Positions 26,816 to 35,518 are shown, counted from the first letter of the stretch. The stretch: DNA of 64,000 bases from Pasteurellaceae bacterium (GCA_900756155.1 CAAEJV010000032.1:32756-96755), one strand, 5' to 3'. Numbers and translations: made by a program. Notes: a model not told the origin generated them from the sequence alone.

Positions 26816-27907
26816 TTAGCCATTTACTTGGCGACGTGCTAATACAGCATCAGATAACTGTTTTAACACAATTTCTGTATCTTCCCAACCGATACAAGCA
26901 TCAGTGATACTTTGTCCGTAAGTCTGCGCTTTACCATCGACTAAATCTTGACGCCCTTCAACGATATGACTTTCTACCATGACACCGAAGATCTGTTTTG
27001 AACCACCTGCAATTTGTCGGCAAACATCTTCACAAACTTCCATTTGTTTTTTGAATTGTTTGCTACTATTTGCATGGCTGAAATCAACCATGACATGTGG
27101 AATACGACCTGATTTTTCGATCTCTGCACAAACTTTTGCAACGTCTTCTGCTTTATAGTTAGGACCTTTATCCCCACCACGTAAAATGATGTGGCAGTCT
27201 TCATTTCCTTTTGTTGAAACAATCGCCGAATGGCCAAATTTTGTCACAGACAAGAAGTAATGCGAGGCTTCTGCCGCCCCCATTGCATCTAAGGCTACTT
27301 TTACGCCACCATTTGTGCCATTTTTAAAGCCTACCGCACAAGATAAGCCTGAAGCTAACTCACGGTGAACTTGAGATTCCGTTGTTCTCGCACCAATTGC
27401 GCCCCAGCTCATGAAATCAGCTACATATTGTGGTGTGATCATATCTAAGAACTCACCGGCTGATGGTACGCCTAAGTTATTGATGTCAGATAATAATTTA
27501 CGTGCAATACGTAAACCATCATTTAAACGATAGGTATCATTTAAATAAGGATCGTTAATTAAGCCTTTCCAACCTACTGTTGTACGCGGTTTTTCAAAGT
27601 AAACACGCATCACCACTTCAAGTGTATCTTTATATTCATCACGTAATACTTTTAAACGTTTCGCGTAATCTAATGCCGCTTTAGGATCATGAATAGAACA
27701 AGGACCAATTATCACAAGTAAACGATCATCTTTTCCATGAATAATATTGTGTGCATGCAAGCGGGTTTCATGAACTAAATCAGCCGCTTCTTGACTTGCT
27801 GGAAATTTTTCTAATAAGGCAATTGGAGGTAATACCTGATCGACTTTTTCAATTCGGGTATCATCATTTGCAACTTTTACTTCGATTTCTTCTTTCTTCG
27901 TCGCCAT
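26816..27907 (-). CDS. aroG: 3-deoxy-7-phosphoheptulonate (DAHP) synthase, type I
   Basis: It condenses PEP and erythrose-4-phosphate, the first step of aromatic amino acid synthesis. 363 residues, similar to the E. coli AroF/G/H enzymes (about 350). Metal ligands visible: Cys in GPCSIHDP, His in DFSHANSSK, Glu in GVMVESH and Asp in SITDACIGW. RKLLSDINNLGVPSAGEFLD is also typical. Feedback specificity (Phe, Tyr or Trp) cannot be read safely from sequence; a TrpR operator about 66 bases upstream argues for tryptophan-linked transcription. The aroG name follows the usual Haemophilus annotation. It is the only such gene in the window. Confidence 0.94.
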   Translation of the reverse strand: MATKKEEIEVKVANDDTRIEKVDQVLPPIALLEKFPASQEAADLVHETRLHAHNIIHGKDDRLLVIIGPCSIHDPKAALDYAKRLKVLRDEYKDTLEVVMRVYFEKPRTTVGWKGLINDPYLNDTYRLNDGLRIARKLLSDINNLGVPSAGEFLDMITPQYVADFMSWGAIGARTTESQVHRELASGLSCAVGFKNGTNGGVKVALDAMGAAEASHYFLSVTKFGHSAIVSTKGNEDCHIILRGGDKGPNYKAEDVAKVCAEIEKSGRIPHVMVDFSHANSSKQFKKQMEVCEDVCRQIAGGSKQIFGVMVESHIVEGRQDLVDGKAQTYGQSITDACIGWEDTEIVLKQLSDAVLARRQVNG

Positions 27908-27972
27908 ATGTCACTCTCTAAATCTTAAATGTTGTGCTTAAATCTAATGGCGTTACTCTACACCTATTTTTT

Positions 27973-27990
27973 GTACTAGTAAACTAGTTC
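27973..27990. promoter_or_regulatory. TrpR operator upstream of the DAHP synthase gene
   Basis: GTACTAGTAAACTAGTTC contains two ACTAGT half-sites two bases apart, the same core and spacing as the E. coli trp operator (ACTAGTTAACTAGT), with one changed base in the centre. It lies in the 409-base region 27908-28316 between the divergent aroG and htrA genes. Confidence 0.88.
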
Positions 27991-28271
27991 ATTAAATTCA
28001 TACACAATTATTATGTGATTGCGTAAAATTTATACTGCTTAAGCAGTGAAACAGGGCGTTATTAAACTATATTTCCGCCTTGGCTGGCAAGGTTTTTGAC
28101 GTAAAAATAGGTTGTACCAGCACTATTTAAACAGAATGATTCTTTTATCTTTCAAATTGAAAATAGGTTTAGATAAATGCGGGCAAAAGAACAATTTCAA
28201 TTCCGACCGCACTTTTTAAATATTTTTTCAATGCCCTTGTTTTTAGTGAACATCCCCCTCATTTTATTGTC

Positions 28272-28293
28272 TGACTGAACACTTATTCAGTCA
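28272..28293. promoter_or_regulatory. Perfect inverted repeat just upstream of htrA
   Basis: TGACTGAA (28272-28279) and TTCAGTCA (28286-28293) are separated by 6 bases, ending 23 bases before the htrA ATG. It could be an operator or an mRNA hairpin close to the ribosome binding site. I do not recognise a regulator for it. Confidence 0.5.
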
Positions 28294-28316
28294 TTTATTT
28301 TTACTTGGAGAACTCT

Positions 28317-29708
28317 ATGAAGAAAAGAAATTTTGTATTAACCGGTATCGCATTAGGTTTAAGCGTATTTGCGACCTCTTTATCTGCACAAGCGGCTATT
28401 CCGAATGAAATTGTCGAACAAGGCAGTCTTGCGCCCATGTTAGAAAAAGCGCAAGCAGCAGTCGTAACGCTTTCTGTTGAAGGCAAAGCAAAAGCAAACA
28501 GCCGTTCAGCATTGCCTGATGATATTCCAGAAGAATTTAAATTTTTCTTTGGTGATCAATTTGGTGAACAATTCGGCGGAGATCGTGGCGCATCGCGCAA
28601 CTTCCGTGGTTTAGGTTCAGGTGTGATCATCAATGCAGATAAAGGCTATGTTTTAACCAATAATCACGTGGTAGATGGTGCGGATAAAATTACCGTAAAA
28701 CTACAAGATGGGCGTGAATTCAAAGCAAAACTTGTTGGAAAAGACGAACAATCTGATATCGCTTTAGTACAAATCGAAAAACCAACAAACCTCACCGCAA
28801 TCAAAATGGCCGACTCTGATAAATTACGTGTCGGTGATTTTACCGTTGCTATCGGTAATCCATTCGGTTTAGGTCAAACTGTAACCTCTGGTATCGTTTC
28901 AGCGCTAGGCCGCTCTACCGGTTCAGATAGTGGTACATATGAAAACTATATTCAAACTGATGCTGCAGTAAACCGTGGTAACTCTGGCGGTGCATTATTG
29001 AACTTACAAGGTGAATTAATTGGTATTAATACCGCGATTATTTCGCCAAGTGGTGGTAACGCCGGGATTGCCTTTGCGATTCCAAGTAACCAAGCCAATA
29101 ACCTTGTTCAACAAATCTTAGAATTTGGTGAAGTACGCCGTGGTTTGCTCGGTATTAAGGGCGGTGAATTAAATGCCGATTTAGCGAAAGCCTTTAATGT
29201 CAGTGCACAACAAGGTGCATTTGTGAGTGAAGTCATTCCAAATTCTGCTGCAGAAAAAGCCGGCTTAAAAGCAGGTGATGTAATTACCGCAATGAATGGT
29301 CAAAAAATTTCAAGTTTCGCCGAAATGCGTGCGAAAATCGCGACTTCTGGTGCGGGTAAAGAAATTGAACTCACTTATTTACGTGATGGTAAATCTGAAA
29401 ACGTAAAAGTGACCTTACAAGCAGACGATGGCACGCAAACAGCAAGTAAAACGGAACTTCCAGCATTAGACGGTGCAACCTTAAGCAACTATGATGCAAA
29501 AGGCGTTAAAGGTGTGGAGATTAGCAAAGTACAGCCAAATTCAATGGCGGCACAACGTGGTTTAAAATCGGGTGATATCATCATCGGCATCAACCGCCAG
29601 CCAATTGAAAGCACGCAAGACTTACGCAAAGCGCTAGATGAAAAACCATCTGCTGTTGCACTCAATATCTTACGAGGTAAAAACAACTTCTACTTATTAG
29701 TGCAATAA
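28317..29708 (+). CDS. htrA: Periplasmic serine protease HtrA (DegP/DegQ family)
   Basis: A 463-residue exported protease and chaperone for misfolded envelope proteins. Signal peptide with cleavage near SAQA/AIP (about residue 26); trypsin-like domain with catalytic His in NNHVVDGAD, Asp in SDIALVQI and Ser in GNSGGALL; two PDZ domains (about 260-360 and 375-460). The short linker after the signal peptide makes it closer in layout to DegQ than to E. coli DegP. The ATG at 28317 follows GGAG; an in-frame upstream start lacks support. It is monocistronic and ends at a terminator. Confidence 0.94.
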   Translation: MKKRNFVLTGIALGLSVFATSLSAQAAIPNEIVEQGSLAPMLEKAQAAVVTLSVEGKAKANSRSALPDDIPEEFKFFFGDQFGEQFGGDRGASRNFRGLGSGVIINADKGYVLTNNHVVDGADKITVKLQDGREFKAKLVGKDEQSDIALVQIEKPTNLTAIKMADSDKLRVGDFTVAIGNPFGLGQTVTSGIVSALGRSTGSDSGTYENYIQTDAAVNRGNSGGALLNLQGELIGINTAIISPSGGNAGIAFAIPSNQANNLVQQILEFGEVRRGLLGIKGGELNADLAKAFNVSAQQGAFVSEVIPNSAAEKAGLKAGDVITAMNGQKISSFAEMRAKIATSGAGKEIELTYLRDGKSENVKVTLQADDGTQTASKTELPALDGATLSNYDAKGVKGVEISKVQPNSMAAQRGLKSGDIIIGINRQPIESTQDLRKALDEKPSAVALNILRGKNNFYLLVQ

Positions 29709-29713
29709 AATAA

Positions 29714-29742
29714 AAAAGAGCGGTTAATTTGACCGCTCTTTT
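29714..29742. terminator. Bidirectional terminator between htrA and uvrB
   Basis: AAAAGAGCGGT (29714-29724) and ACCGCTCTTTT (29732-29742), convergent genes on either side and T-runs on both strands. Both arms are one-base variants of the uptake signal (A for T). Confidence 0.88.
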
Positions 29743-29745
29743 TCT

Positions 29746-31782
29746 TTATTCTGATATCATAAACTGCTCTCTCAATTGATGAAGCTGATCACGTACTGCA
29801 GCGGCTTTTTCAAACTCAAGATCTTGAGCAAATTTATACATTTGTTGTTCCAATTTCTTAATTTGTTGTTGGAATTCTTTGGCTGATTTAGGCGCATTGT
29901 AAAGTGCGGTCGGTTCAGCCGCCGTTTTACCACGCTGTTTCGATTTGGCTTTTTGATTTGCACCTTGACCAATATCTAATAATTCGCCGACTTTCTTATT
30001 CAATGCCTGTGGAACAATGCCATGCTCTTCATTATATTTCATTTGTTTTTCACGACGGCGATTCGTCTCGGTAATGGCTTTTTCCATAGATTTAGTAATA
30101 CTATCAGCATACAAAATCGCTTTACCATTTAAGTTTCGGGCAGCTCGACCGATGGTTTGGATTAAGGAACGTTCGGAACGCAAGAAACCTTCTTTATCCG
30201 CATCTAAAATCGCCACAAGAGAAACTTCAGGAATATCCAAGCCCTCACGTAACAAGTTGATGCCAACCAATACATCGAATTCCCCTAAACGCAAATCACG
30301 AATAATCTCTACACGCTCAACAGTATCAATATCTGAATGCAGATAACGCACACGAATGCCGTGTTCGTCTAAGTAATCCGTTAAATCTTCCGCCATTTTC
30401 TTCGTCAGCGTCGTCACTAAAACACGCTCATTTTTGTCCGCTCTTTGACGCGCTTCAGACAGCAAATCATCCACTTGAATGGATACTGGACGAATTTCAA
30501 TTTGTGGATCGAGCAAGCCCGTTGGACGTACCACCTGATCGACAATTTCACTGCCCGATTTTTCCAACTCATAAGGACCTGGTGTTGCAGAAACGTAAAT
30601 CGTCTGCGGCGCTAAACGTTCAAACTCTTCAAAGCGTAATGGACGGTTATCCAATGCAGAAGGTAAACGGAAACCATATTCCACCAAAGTTTCTTTACGT
30701 GAGCGGTCTCCACGATACATCCCACCAATTTGCGGCACAGTCACGTGTGATTCATCAATAATCAAAATCGCATCAGACGGCATATAATCAAATAATGTCG
30801 GAGGCGGTTCGCCTTCATTTCTGCCAGAAAGATAGCGTGAATAATTTTCAATTCCTGAGCAATAGCCGAGCTCATTCATCATCTCAATATCAAATTGCGT
30901 ACGCTGAGTAATACGCTGCTCTTCCAACAATTTATGTTCCTTGATGAAATGTTCACGACGTTGCACAAGCTCCGCTTTGATTTTTTCAATGGCATCTAAA
31001 ATACGCTCTCTTGGCGTCACATAGTGGGTTTTCGGATACACTGTAAAGCGCGGAACAGCGCCAAAACTTGTACCCGTTAAAGGATCAAATAAACTTAAAC
31101 GTTCAATTTCATCATCAAATAATTCAATTCGTACCGCACGGTCATCAGATTCCGCAGGGAAAATATCAATCACTTCACCGCGCACACGGAATGTACCGCG
31201 CTGAAAAGCTTGATCATTTCTTGTATATTGTAATTCCGCTAACTTCGCTAAAATCTGACGTTGATCGATAATTGCCCCTTGTTGTAAATGCAACATCATC
31301 TGTAAATAGCTATCCGGATCGCCCAAACCATAAATCGCCGAAACAGATGCGACTACGATAGTATCTCGACGCTCTAAGAACGACTTGGTAGCTGAAAGAC
31401 GCATCTGTTCAATTTGATCATTAATTGAAGCATCTTTTTCGATAAACGTATCACTGCTCGGTACATAAGCTTCCGGCTGATAATAATCATAGTATGAGAC
31501 GAAATATTCCACCGCATTTTCAGGAAAGAACGCTTTCATTTCTGCATAAAGCTGAGCAGCAAGCGTTTTATTGGGGGCAAGTAACATTGCGGGACGATTT
31601 AATGTCGCAATAACATTTGCAATAGTAAAGGTTTTACCCGAGCCCGTTACCCCGAGAAGGGTTTGATGCGCCAAACCATCCTCTAAATTTTCGACTAATT
31701 TTTCGATTGCTTGGGGTTGATCACCGGAAGGTTTAAAATCGGAATGAAGGATAAAAGGCTTAGTATTAATTTTCTCTGCCAT
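29746..31782 (-). CDS. uvrB: Excinuclease ABC subunit B
   Basis: UvrB is the damage-verifying helicase of nucleotide excision repair, loaded by UvrA and partnered by UvrC. 678 residues: Walker A GVTGSGKTFT, the beta-hairpin YYDYYQPEAYVP, DEAH-like DESHVTVPQIGGMYRGD, ATPGPYELE, helicase motif VI IGRAARN, and a C-terminal UVR domain (about 640-675) that binds UvrC. The ATG at 31782 is abutted by an uptake signal instead of a ribosome binding site; a TTG four codons upstream would add MTAL, encoded by that signal. No convincing LexA box was found. Confidence 0.96.
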   Translation of the reverse strand: MAEKINTKPFILHSDFKPSGDQPQAIEKLVENLEDGLAHQTLLGVTGSGKTFTIANVIATLNRPAMLLAPNKTLAAQLYAEMKAFFPENAVEYFVSYYDYYQPEAYVPSSDTFIEKDASINDQIEQMRLSATKSFLERRDTIVVASVSAIYGLGDPDSYLQMMLHLQQGAIIDQRQILAKLAELQYTRNDQAFQRGTFRVRGEVIDIFPAESDDRAVRIELFDDEIERLSLFDPLTGTSFGAVPRFTVYPKTHYVTPRERILDAIEKIKAELVQRREHFIKEHKLLEEQRITQRTQFDIEMMNELGYCSGIENYSRYLSGRNEGEPPPTLFDYMPSDAILIIDESHVTVPQIGGMYRGDRSRKETLVEYGFRLPSALDNRPLRFEEFERLAPQTIYVSATPGPYELEKSGSEIVDQVVRPTGLLDPQIEIRPVSIQVDDLLSEARQRADKNERVLVTTLTKKMAEDLTDYLDEHGIRVRYLHSDIDTVERVEIIRDLRLGEFDVLVGINLLREGLDIPEVSLVAILDADKEGFLRSERSLIQTIGRAARNLNGKAILYADSITKSMEKAITETNRRREKQMKYNEEHGIVPQALNKKVGELLDIGQGANQKAKSKQRGKTAAEPTALYNAPKSAKEFQQQIKKLEQQMYKFAQDLEFEKAAAVRDQLHQLREQFMISE

Positions 31783-31791
31783 AAGTGCGGT
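31783..31791 (+). repeat. DNA uptake signal sequence (representative copy)
   Basis: AAGTGCGGT, the 9-base core recognised during natural transformation in Haemophilus-type Pasteurellaceae. This copy directly precedes the uvrB start codon. Other perfect copies are found, for example, near 3861, 5163, 9102, 11779, 15592, 19340, 24726, 29901, 32931, 36197, 41643, 49325, 52683, 55573 and 63857, on both strands and mostly inside genes; paired copies form terminators. Confidence 0.95.
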
Positions 31792-32045
31792 CAATTTTTT
31801 TACTGTTTTAGAAGTGTGGCTATTTTAGCACAATTATTACTCCAAATTGAGCGATAAAAATCCAAGTTTTACACACACTTAGACGTGTCAAGTCTTAAAC
31901 ACTTCAAAATTAAAAAATATTTTATTTTTTTTACTGGACTTTATATAACATATTGATATTTAAACAATTATCAACGAATGGCTAATAGATGAACAATTTG
32001 AGACAAAGCCAGTCTGCACCAGTGGTTGACCATTTTAAACAAAAA

Positions 32046-32080
32046 CAATCCACAAAGTTATCCACAGGCTTTGTGGATAG
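32046..32080. other. Cluster of three DnaA boxes
   Basis: TTATCCACA (32058-32066, perfect), CTATCCACA on the minus strand (32072-32080, one mismatch) and CAATCCACA (32046-32054, two mismatches) lie within 35 bases. AT-rich DNA (about 31900-31975) adjoins. The stretch 31783-32171 holds no gene. A DnaA-titrating or DnaA-regulated site is possible; dnaA, dnaN and gidA are not nearby. Confidence 0.6.
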
Positions 32081-32111
32081 CAAAAACGGTAAATTTTTTT
32101 CATTTTGAGTA

Positions 32112-32140
32112 TTGACAAGCGACAGGTCGCTCATTAAAAT
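32112..32140 (+). promoter_or_regulatory. tRNA-Asn promoter with palindromic spacer
   Basis: TTGACA (32112-32117), 17-base spacer, TAAAAT (32135-32140), followed by a GC-rich GCGCGCC discriminator typical of stringently controlled stable-RNA promoters. The spacer contains the palindrome AGCGAC-AG-GTCGCT (32118-32131). Confidence 0.85.
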
Positions 32141-32171
32141 GCGCGCCTATTCTTTGTGATACCAAATTTAT

Positions 32172-32247
32172 TCCTCCTTAGTTCAGTCGGTAGAACGGTG
32201 GACTGTTAATCCATATGTCGCAGGTTCGAGTCCCGCAGGAGGAGCCA
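32172..32247 (+). tRNA. tRNA-Asn (anticodon GTT)
   Basis: A 76-base cloverleaf with encoded CCA: acceptor TCCTCCT/AGGAGGA, anticodon loop CTGTTAA reading GTT, and T-loop GGTTCGAGTCC. The consensus promoter lies 32 bases upstream. A hairpin terminator follows at 32317. Confidence 0.97.
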
Positions 32248-32316
32248 AATTTCTCTTTTGGTTTAGCTTTCGTTTGTCTCCTTTTACGAATCCTAAATTT
32301 GTAGCCAAAAGAATTT

Positions 32317-32339
32317 AAGCCCATCGTGTTGATGGGCTT
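32317..32339. terminator. Terminator after tRNA-Asn
   Basis: AAGCCCATC (32317-32325) and GATGGGCTT (32331-32339) with a 5-base loop, then TTATTTTTA. It lies between tRNA-Asn and the convergent HI0040-like gene. Confidence 0.85.
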
Positions 32340-32379
32340 TATTTTTATCTAATCAATGCTTATTTGATGAATTATCAGG

Positions 32380-33153
32380 CTAATTTAATGATGAGCGGTC
32401 ATCCATTAAGTTATCACATTCCCAGCCAATATAGTCGCCTGAAAACTCCATAGCTAATTTTTCAAAGCGCTCTACCCACTCGAAGATCTCATTACTGTCT
32501 AATGAAAGCTCTTGCTCCAATTTCACCATGAAATAAGGCTGTTCATCTTCTTCTGTTTGAATCGCTTGGCTTGAATATTTCAACGTACTAAAAGACACTT
32601 TTCCAAGCGTTAGTTCATCCATAAAGGGAAACATTTTTTCTTCTTCATCAAAATGGAAAGTATGCTCAATCAAATAAGTATCACTTAAATTTCGCCCTTT
32701 GCTATTCAGCATACTCAAAATCTCTTCTGTCGCATTTAATTTCATTTCTAATGGAGAAGCCAATAAGAAATCGAAATAGGTATCCCAATTGGGATCATCC
32801 TGCACATTGATTTCTGAGACAAAATCAAGCTGCTGAAGCGTTTCTTTAAGCAAAGCATCGTGTTCACAATAGAAATGCATTTTTGCCTGATGATTGCAAA
32901 TAAAGTGCCCAGCAAAGAAAACATTCGGAAGTGCGGTCAATTGTGCAAGAATTTTAAAAAGACGATTAATCAATTTTTCATATTCGTCTTCATTCGGCAA
33001 ACCATCCTCATCTCCCTGATAAGGCACGGTAAATTGCACAACCTTACTGAGATGTTTACCATGATAAACATCTAAATCTTCAATATTTGCGGTAAACACG
33101 GCAGGCATACCATTCACTTGTGAACGGTAATTCTGCCAATTTGCCATATCCAT
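32380..33153 (-). CDS. HI0040-like protein: DUF695 domain plus RraB-like domain (TIGR01619 type)
   Basis: A 257-residue acidic cytoplasmic protein with no signal or membrane segment. The N-terminal half (NWQNYRSQVNGMPAVFTANI, FTVPYQ...LPNEDEYEKL) resembles DUF695; the C-terminal half with its acidic EYDxAL-like segments resembles RraB, the RNase E inhibitor. It is in the same direction as and 9 bases downstream of xthA, as in H. influenzae. No experimental function is known to me; RNA-turnover control is only a guess from the RraB similarity. AGGA precedes the ATG. Confidence 0.75.
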   Translation of the reverse strand: MDMANWQNYRSQVNGMPAVFTANIEDLDVYHGKHLSKVVQFTVPYQGDEDGLPNEDEYEKLINRLFKILAQLTALPNVFFAGHFICNHQAKMHFYCEHDALLKETLQQLDFVSEINVQDDPNWDTYFDFLLASPLEMKLNATEEILSMLNSKGRNLSDTYLIEHTFHFDEEEKMFPFMDELTLGKVSFSTLKYSSQAIQTEEDEQPYFMVKLEQELSLDSNEIFEWVERFEKLAMEFSGDYIGWECDNLMDDRSSLN

Positions 33154-33162
33154 GCTGCTTTC

Positions 33163-33966
33163 CTATTTAAACTCTGCCCAGATTGGTGCGTGATCTGACG
33201 GTTTTTCCATCGCACGAATATCCAATGCAATGCCGACGTCCACGCAACGCTCTGCTAATTGATGATTCACTAAAATATGATCGATACGTAATCCACGGTT
33301 ATCATCGAAACCTTTTGAGCGATAATCAAACCACGAGAATTTGTCATTGACTGTTGGGTTTAATTTGCGGAATGTATCTTCCAATCCATAATCGTATAAG
33401 CGTTGATACCATTCACGCTCTTCGGGTAAGAATGAACATTTACCAGTACGCAACCAACGTTTGCAGTTTTCATCGCCGATACCAATATCTAAATCAGTTG
33501 GACTGATATTCATATCACCCATAATTAAAACCGGATTAGCTTTATCGTGATCTTGCTCTAAATAACGTTGAAGATCCGCATAAAATTTTTCTTTTGCTGG
33601 AAACTTAGTTTCATGTGCGCGACTTTCGCCTTGTGGAAAATAGCCATTAATTACCGTTAACAAACCAAATGGCGTTTCTAAATCAGCCATAATAATGCGT
33701 TTTTGCGCATCTTCATTGTCTGTTGGAAAACCACGACGTACCGCTTTTGGTTCTTGTTTAGTTAATAAGGCTACACCATAGTGGCCTTTTTGCCCGTGAT
33801 GAAAAACGTGATAGCCCAGATTTTCAGTAATTGCATAAGGAAAGTCCTCATCTGCTACTTTGATTTCTTGTAAACCAATCACATCCGGTTGGTATTTTTC
33901 AATAATTGCTTCAAGTTGATGAGGACGGGCACGTAAACCATTAATATTAAAAGAGATAAATTTCAT
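33163..33966 (-). CDS. xthA: Exonuclease III
   Basis: A 267-residue apurinic/apyrimidinic endonuclease and 3'-5' exonuclease of base excision repair. Motifs of the EEP fold: FNINGLRA at the start, GLQEIKV (metal-binding Glu), GDMNISPTDLDIG (catalytic Asp, Asn), LRIDHILV and SDHAPIWAEF (catalytic His at the C-terminus). Full length compared with E. coli (268). GGAACA lies upstream of the ATG. Followed closely by the HI0040-like gene, so the two are likely cotranscribed. Confidence 0.96.
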   Translation of the reverse strand: MKFISFNINGLRARPHQLEAIIEKYQPDVIGLQEIKVADEDFPYAITENLGYHVFHHGQKGHYGVALLTKQEPKAVRRGFPTDNEDAQKRIIMADLETPFGLLTVINGYFPQGESRAHETKFPAKEKFYADLQRYLEQDHDKANPVLIMGDMNISPTDLDIGIGDENCKRWLRTGKCSFLPEEREWYQRLYDYGLEDTFRKLNPTVNDKFSWFDYRSKGFDDNRGLRIDHILVNHQLAERCVDVGIALDIRAMEKPSDHAPIWAEFK

Positions 33967-34197
33967 TTTTGTTCCTAATGTAAAAAATTGGATCTATTAT
34001 ACAAAATAATTGAAATCTTAACCGCACTTTTCCTCTGTAATGGAAGAAGTTACGCCTATTAATATGATTACGCTTCAGTTGCAATCAAATGAATTTTACC
34101 CTTCGTTCTCATTAAAATTTTCCTAAAAACGCACTTTATAAATAAAACTAACTTGCTTATACTGGAGGCGCTTTTATTACTTTACTCGGATCATTTT

Positions 34198-35508
34198 ATG
34201 AATATTTATACTTACTTGTGTTTTCTCACCACAATAGCCATTCTTATCAGTTTTATCACACGTAAACTGAACGATAATATCCAATATACTATTGCCATCA
34301 CTGCCACCTCCATGGCGGGCTCGCTTTTCCTAGTGTTATTGGGATATTTCGGCTGGTTTAATTTGGATGACATTGCAACACGCGTTATCGAACGCATTGA
34401 TTTTAAAGATTTCTTATTAAACGGAATTTTAGGCTTTTTGCTCTTTGCCGGCGCCTTAAGTATTAAACTTCCAGTCTTGAACAATCAAAAATGGGAAATT
34501 ACCACTTTCGCTCTGTTCTCAACGCTTGCCTCCACCTTTTTCATTGGTTTTCTACTTTATGGTGTTGCCTTACTTTTCGGCTGGCATATTGATTTAATTT
34601 ACTGCATCTTATTTGGTGCACTCATATCGCCTGATGACCCGATTGCCGTACTTGCCATTATCAAAAACTTAAAAGCACCAAAACGCTTATCTATGCAAGT
34701 GGAAGGCGAGTCACTTTTTAATGATGGGATTGGCTTGGTAATTTTCACCACGGTTTTTGCTGTCGCATTTGGCGGTCATGAACCGACAGCTAGCGGCATT
34801 CTCCATTTATTTTTTAAAGAAGCTTTAGGCGGGATTGCATTTGGATTGGTTTTAGGTCCCTTCGCCCATTATCTGATTTCAGCTACCGATGATGGTTCGT
34901 TAGAAACTCTTTTGACCTTAATCGTACCCACTGCAGGCTTTATGCTTGCTAATCTCTTACATGTCTCAGGTGCATTAGCGATGGTTGTCGCGGGGATTTT
35001 AATTGGTAACTGGACAAGATACACAGGCTTTTCTCAACAAAGCCAACGATATTTAGATCACTTCTGGGAAATGATCGATCACTTCCTTAACTCCTTACTC
35101 TTTATCTTGATCGGTTTAGCGATTTTATTGATTCATGTGTCTTGGCAAGGGTTAATCTTAATTTTCCTTGCTATTCCAGTGTGCTTAATCTGTCGCTATG
35201 CCAGTGTTTGGCTACCATTCCAAGTCATGAAACGCTACCGTAAATACAACCCTTACACCATGAAAGTGCTCACTTGGGGCGCATTACGAGGCGGATTAGC
35301 GCTCGCTATGGCACTTTCTATTCCAAGCGGTCAATTTTATATTGAAGGATTAGAAATGGATGTTCGCGATCTTATTTTAGGTATGACGTATGCGGTAGTG
35401 GCATTCTCAATTCTCGTTCAAGGCATGACAATTGAAACCTTAATTCGTAAATCAAAAGAAGCAACCATGCGTGAACGCGGCTATACAGGTATCGGATTAG
35501 CGAAATAA
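34198..35508 (+). CDS. CPA1-family sodium:proton antiporter
   Basis: A 436-residue inner-membrane protein with about 12 helices. The ion-binding core is visible in GALISPDDPIAVLAIIKNL (paired Asp) and in EGESLFNDGIGLVIF, both standard in CPA1/NhaP exchangers. It should exchange cytoplasmic Na+ or K+ for protons. The ATG at 34198 has GGA upstream; an upstream frame extension (15 codons) has no site. The 231-base region before it (33967-34197) contains one uptake signal near 34021 and no other clear element. Its terminator lies inside the next, convergent gene. Ion specificity is unknown. Confidence 0.85.
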   Translation: MNIYTYLCFLTTIAILISFITRKLNDNIQYTIAITATSMAGSLFLVLLGYFGWFNLDDIATRVIERIDFKDFLLNGILGFLLFAGALSIKLPVLNNQKWEITTFALFSTLASTFFIGFLLYGVALLFGWHIDLIYCILFGALISPDDPIAVLAIIKNLKAPKRLSMQVEGESLFNDGIGLVIFTTVFAVAFGGHEPTASGILHLFFKEALGGIAFGLVLGPFAHYLISATDDGSLETLLTLIVPTAGFMLANLLHVSGALAMVVAGILIGNWTRYTGFSQQSQRYLDHFWEMIDHFLNSLLFILIGLAILLIHVSWQGLILIFLAIPVCLICRYASVWLPFQVMKRYRKYNPYTMKVLTWGALRGGLALAMALSIPSGQFYIEGLEMDVRDLILGMTYAVVAFSILVQGMTIETLIRKSKEATMRERGYTGIGLAK

Positions 35509-35518
35509 TCAATTACGT

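Noticed and set aside
31800..31821. LexA (SOS) box upstream of uvrB
   Set aside because: TACTGTTTTAGAAGTGTGG fits only the left half; the right CAG half is missing.
31900..32080. Chromosomal replication origin
   Set aside because: Only three DnaA boxes and no dnaA, dnaN, gidA or mioC nearby; better viewed as a DnaA-binding site of other purpose.
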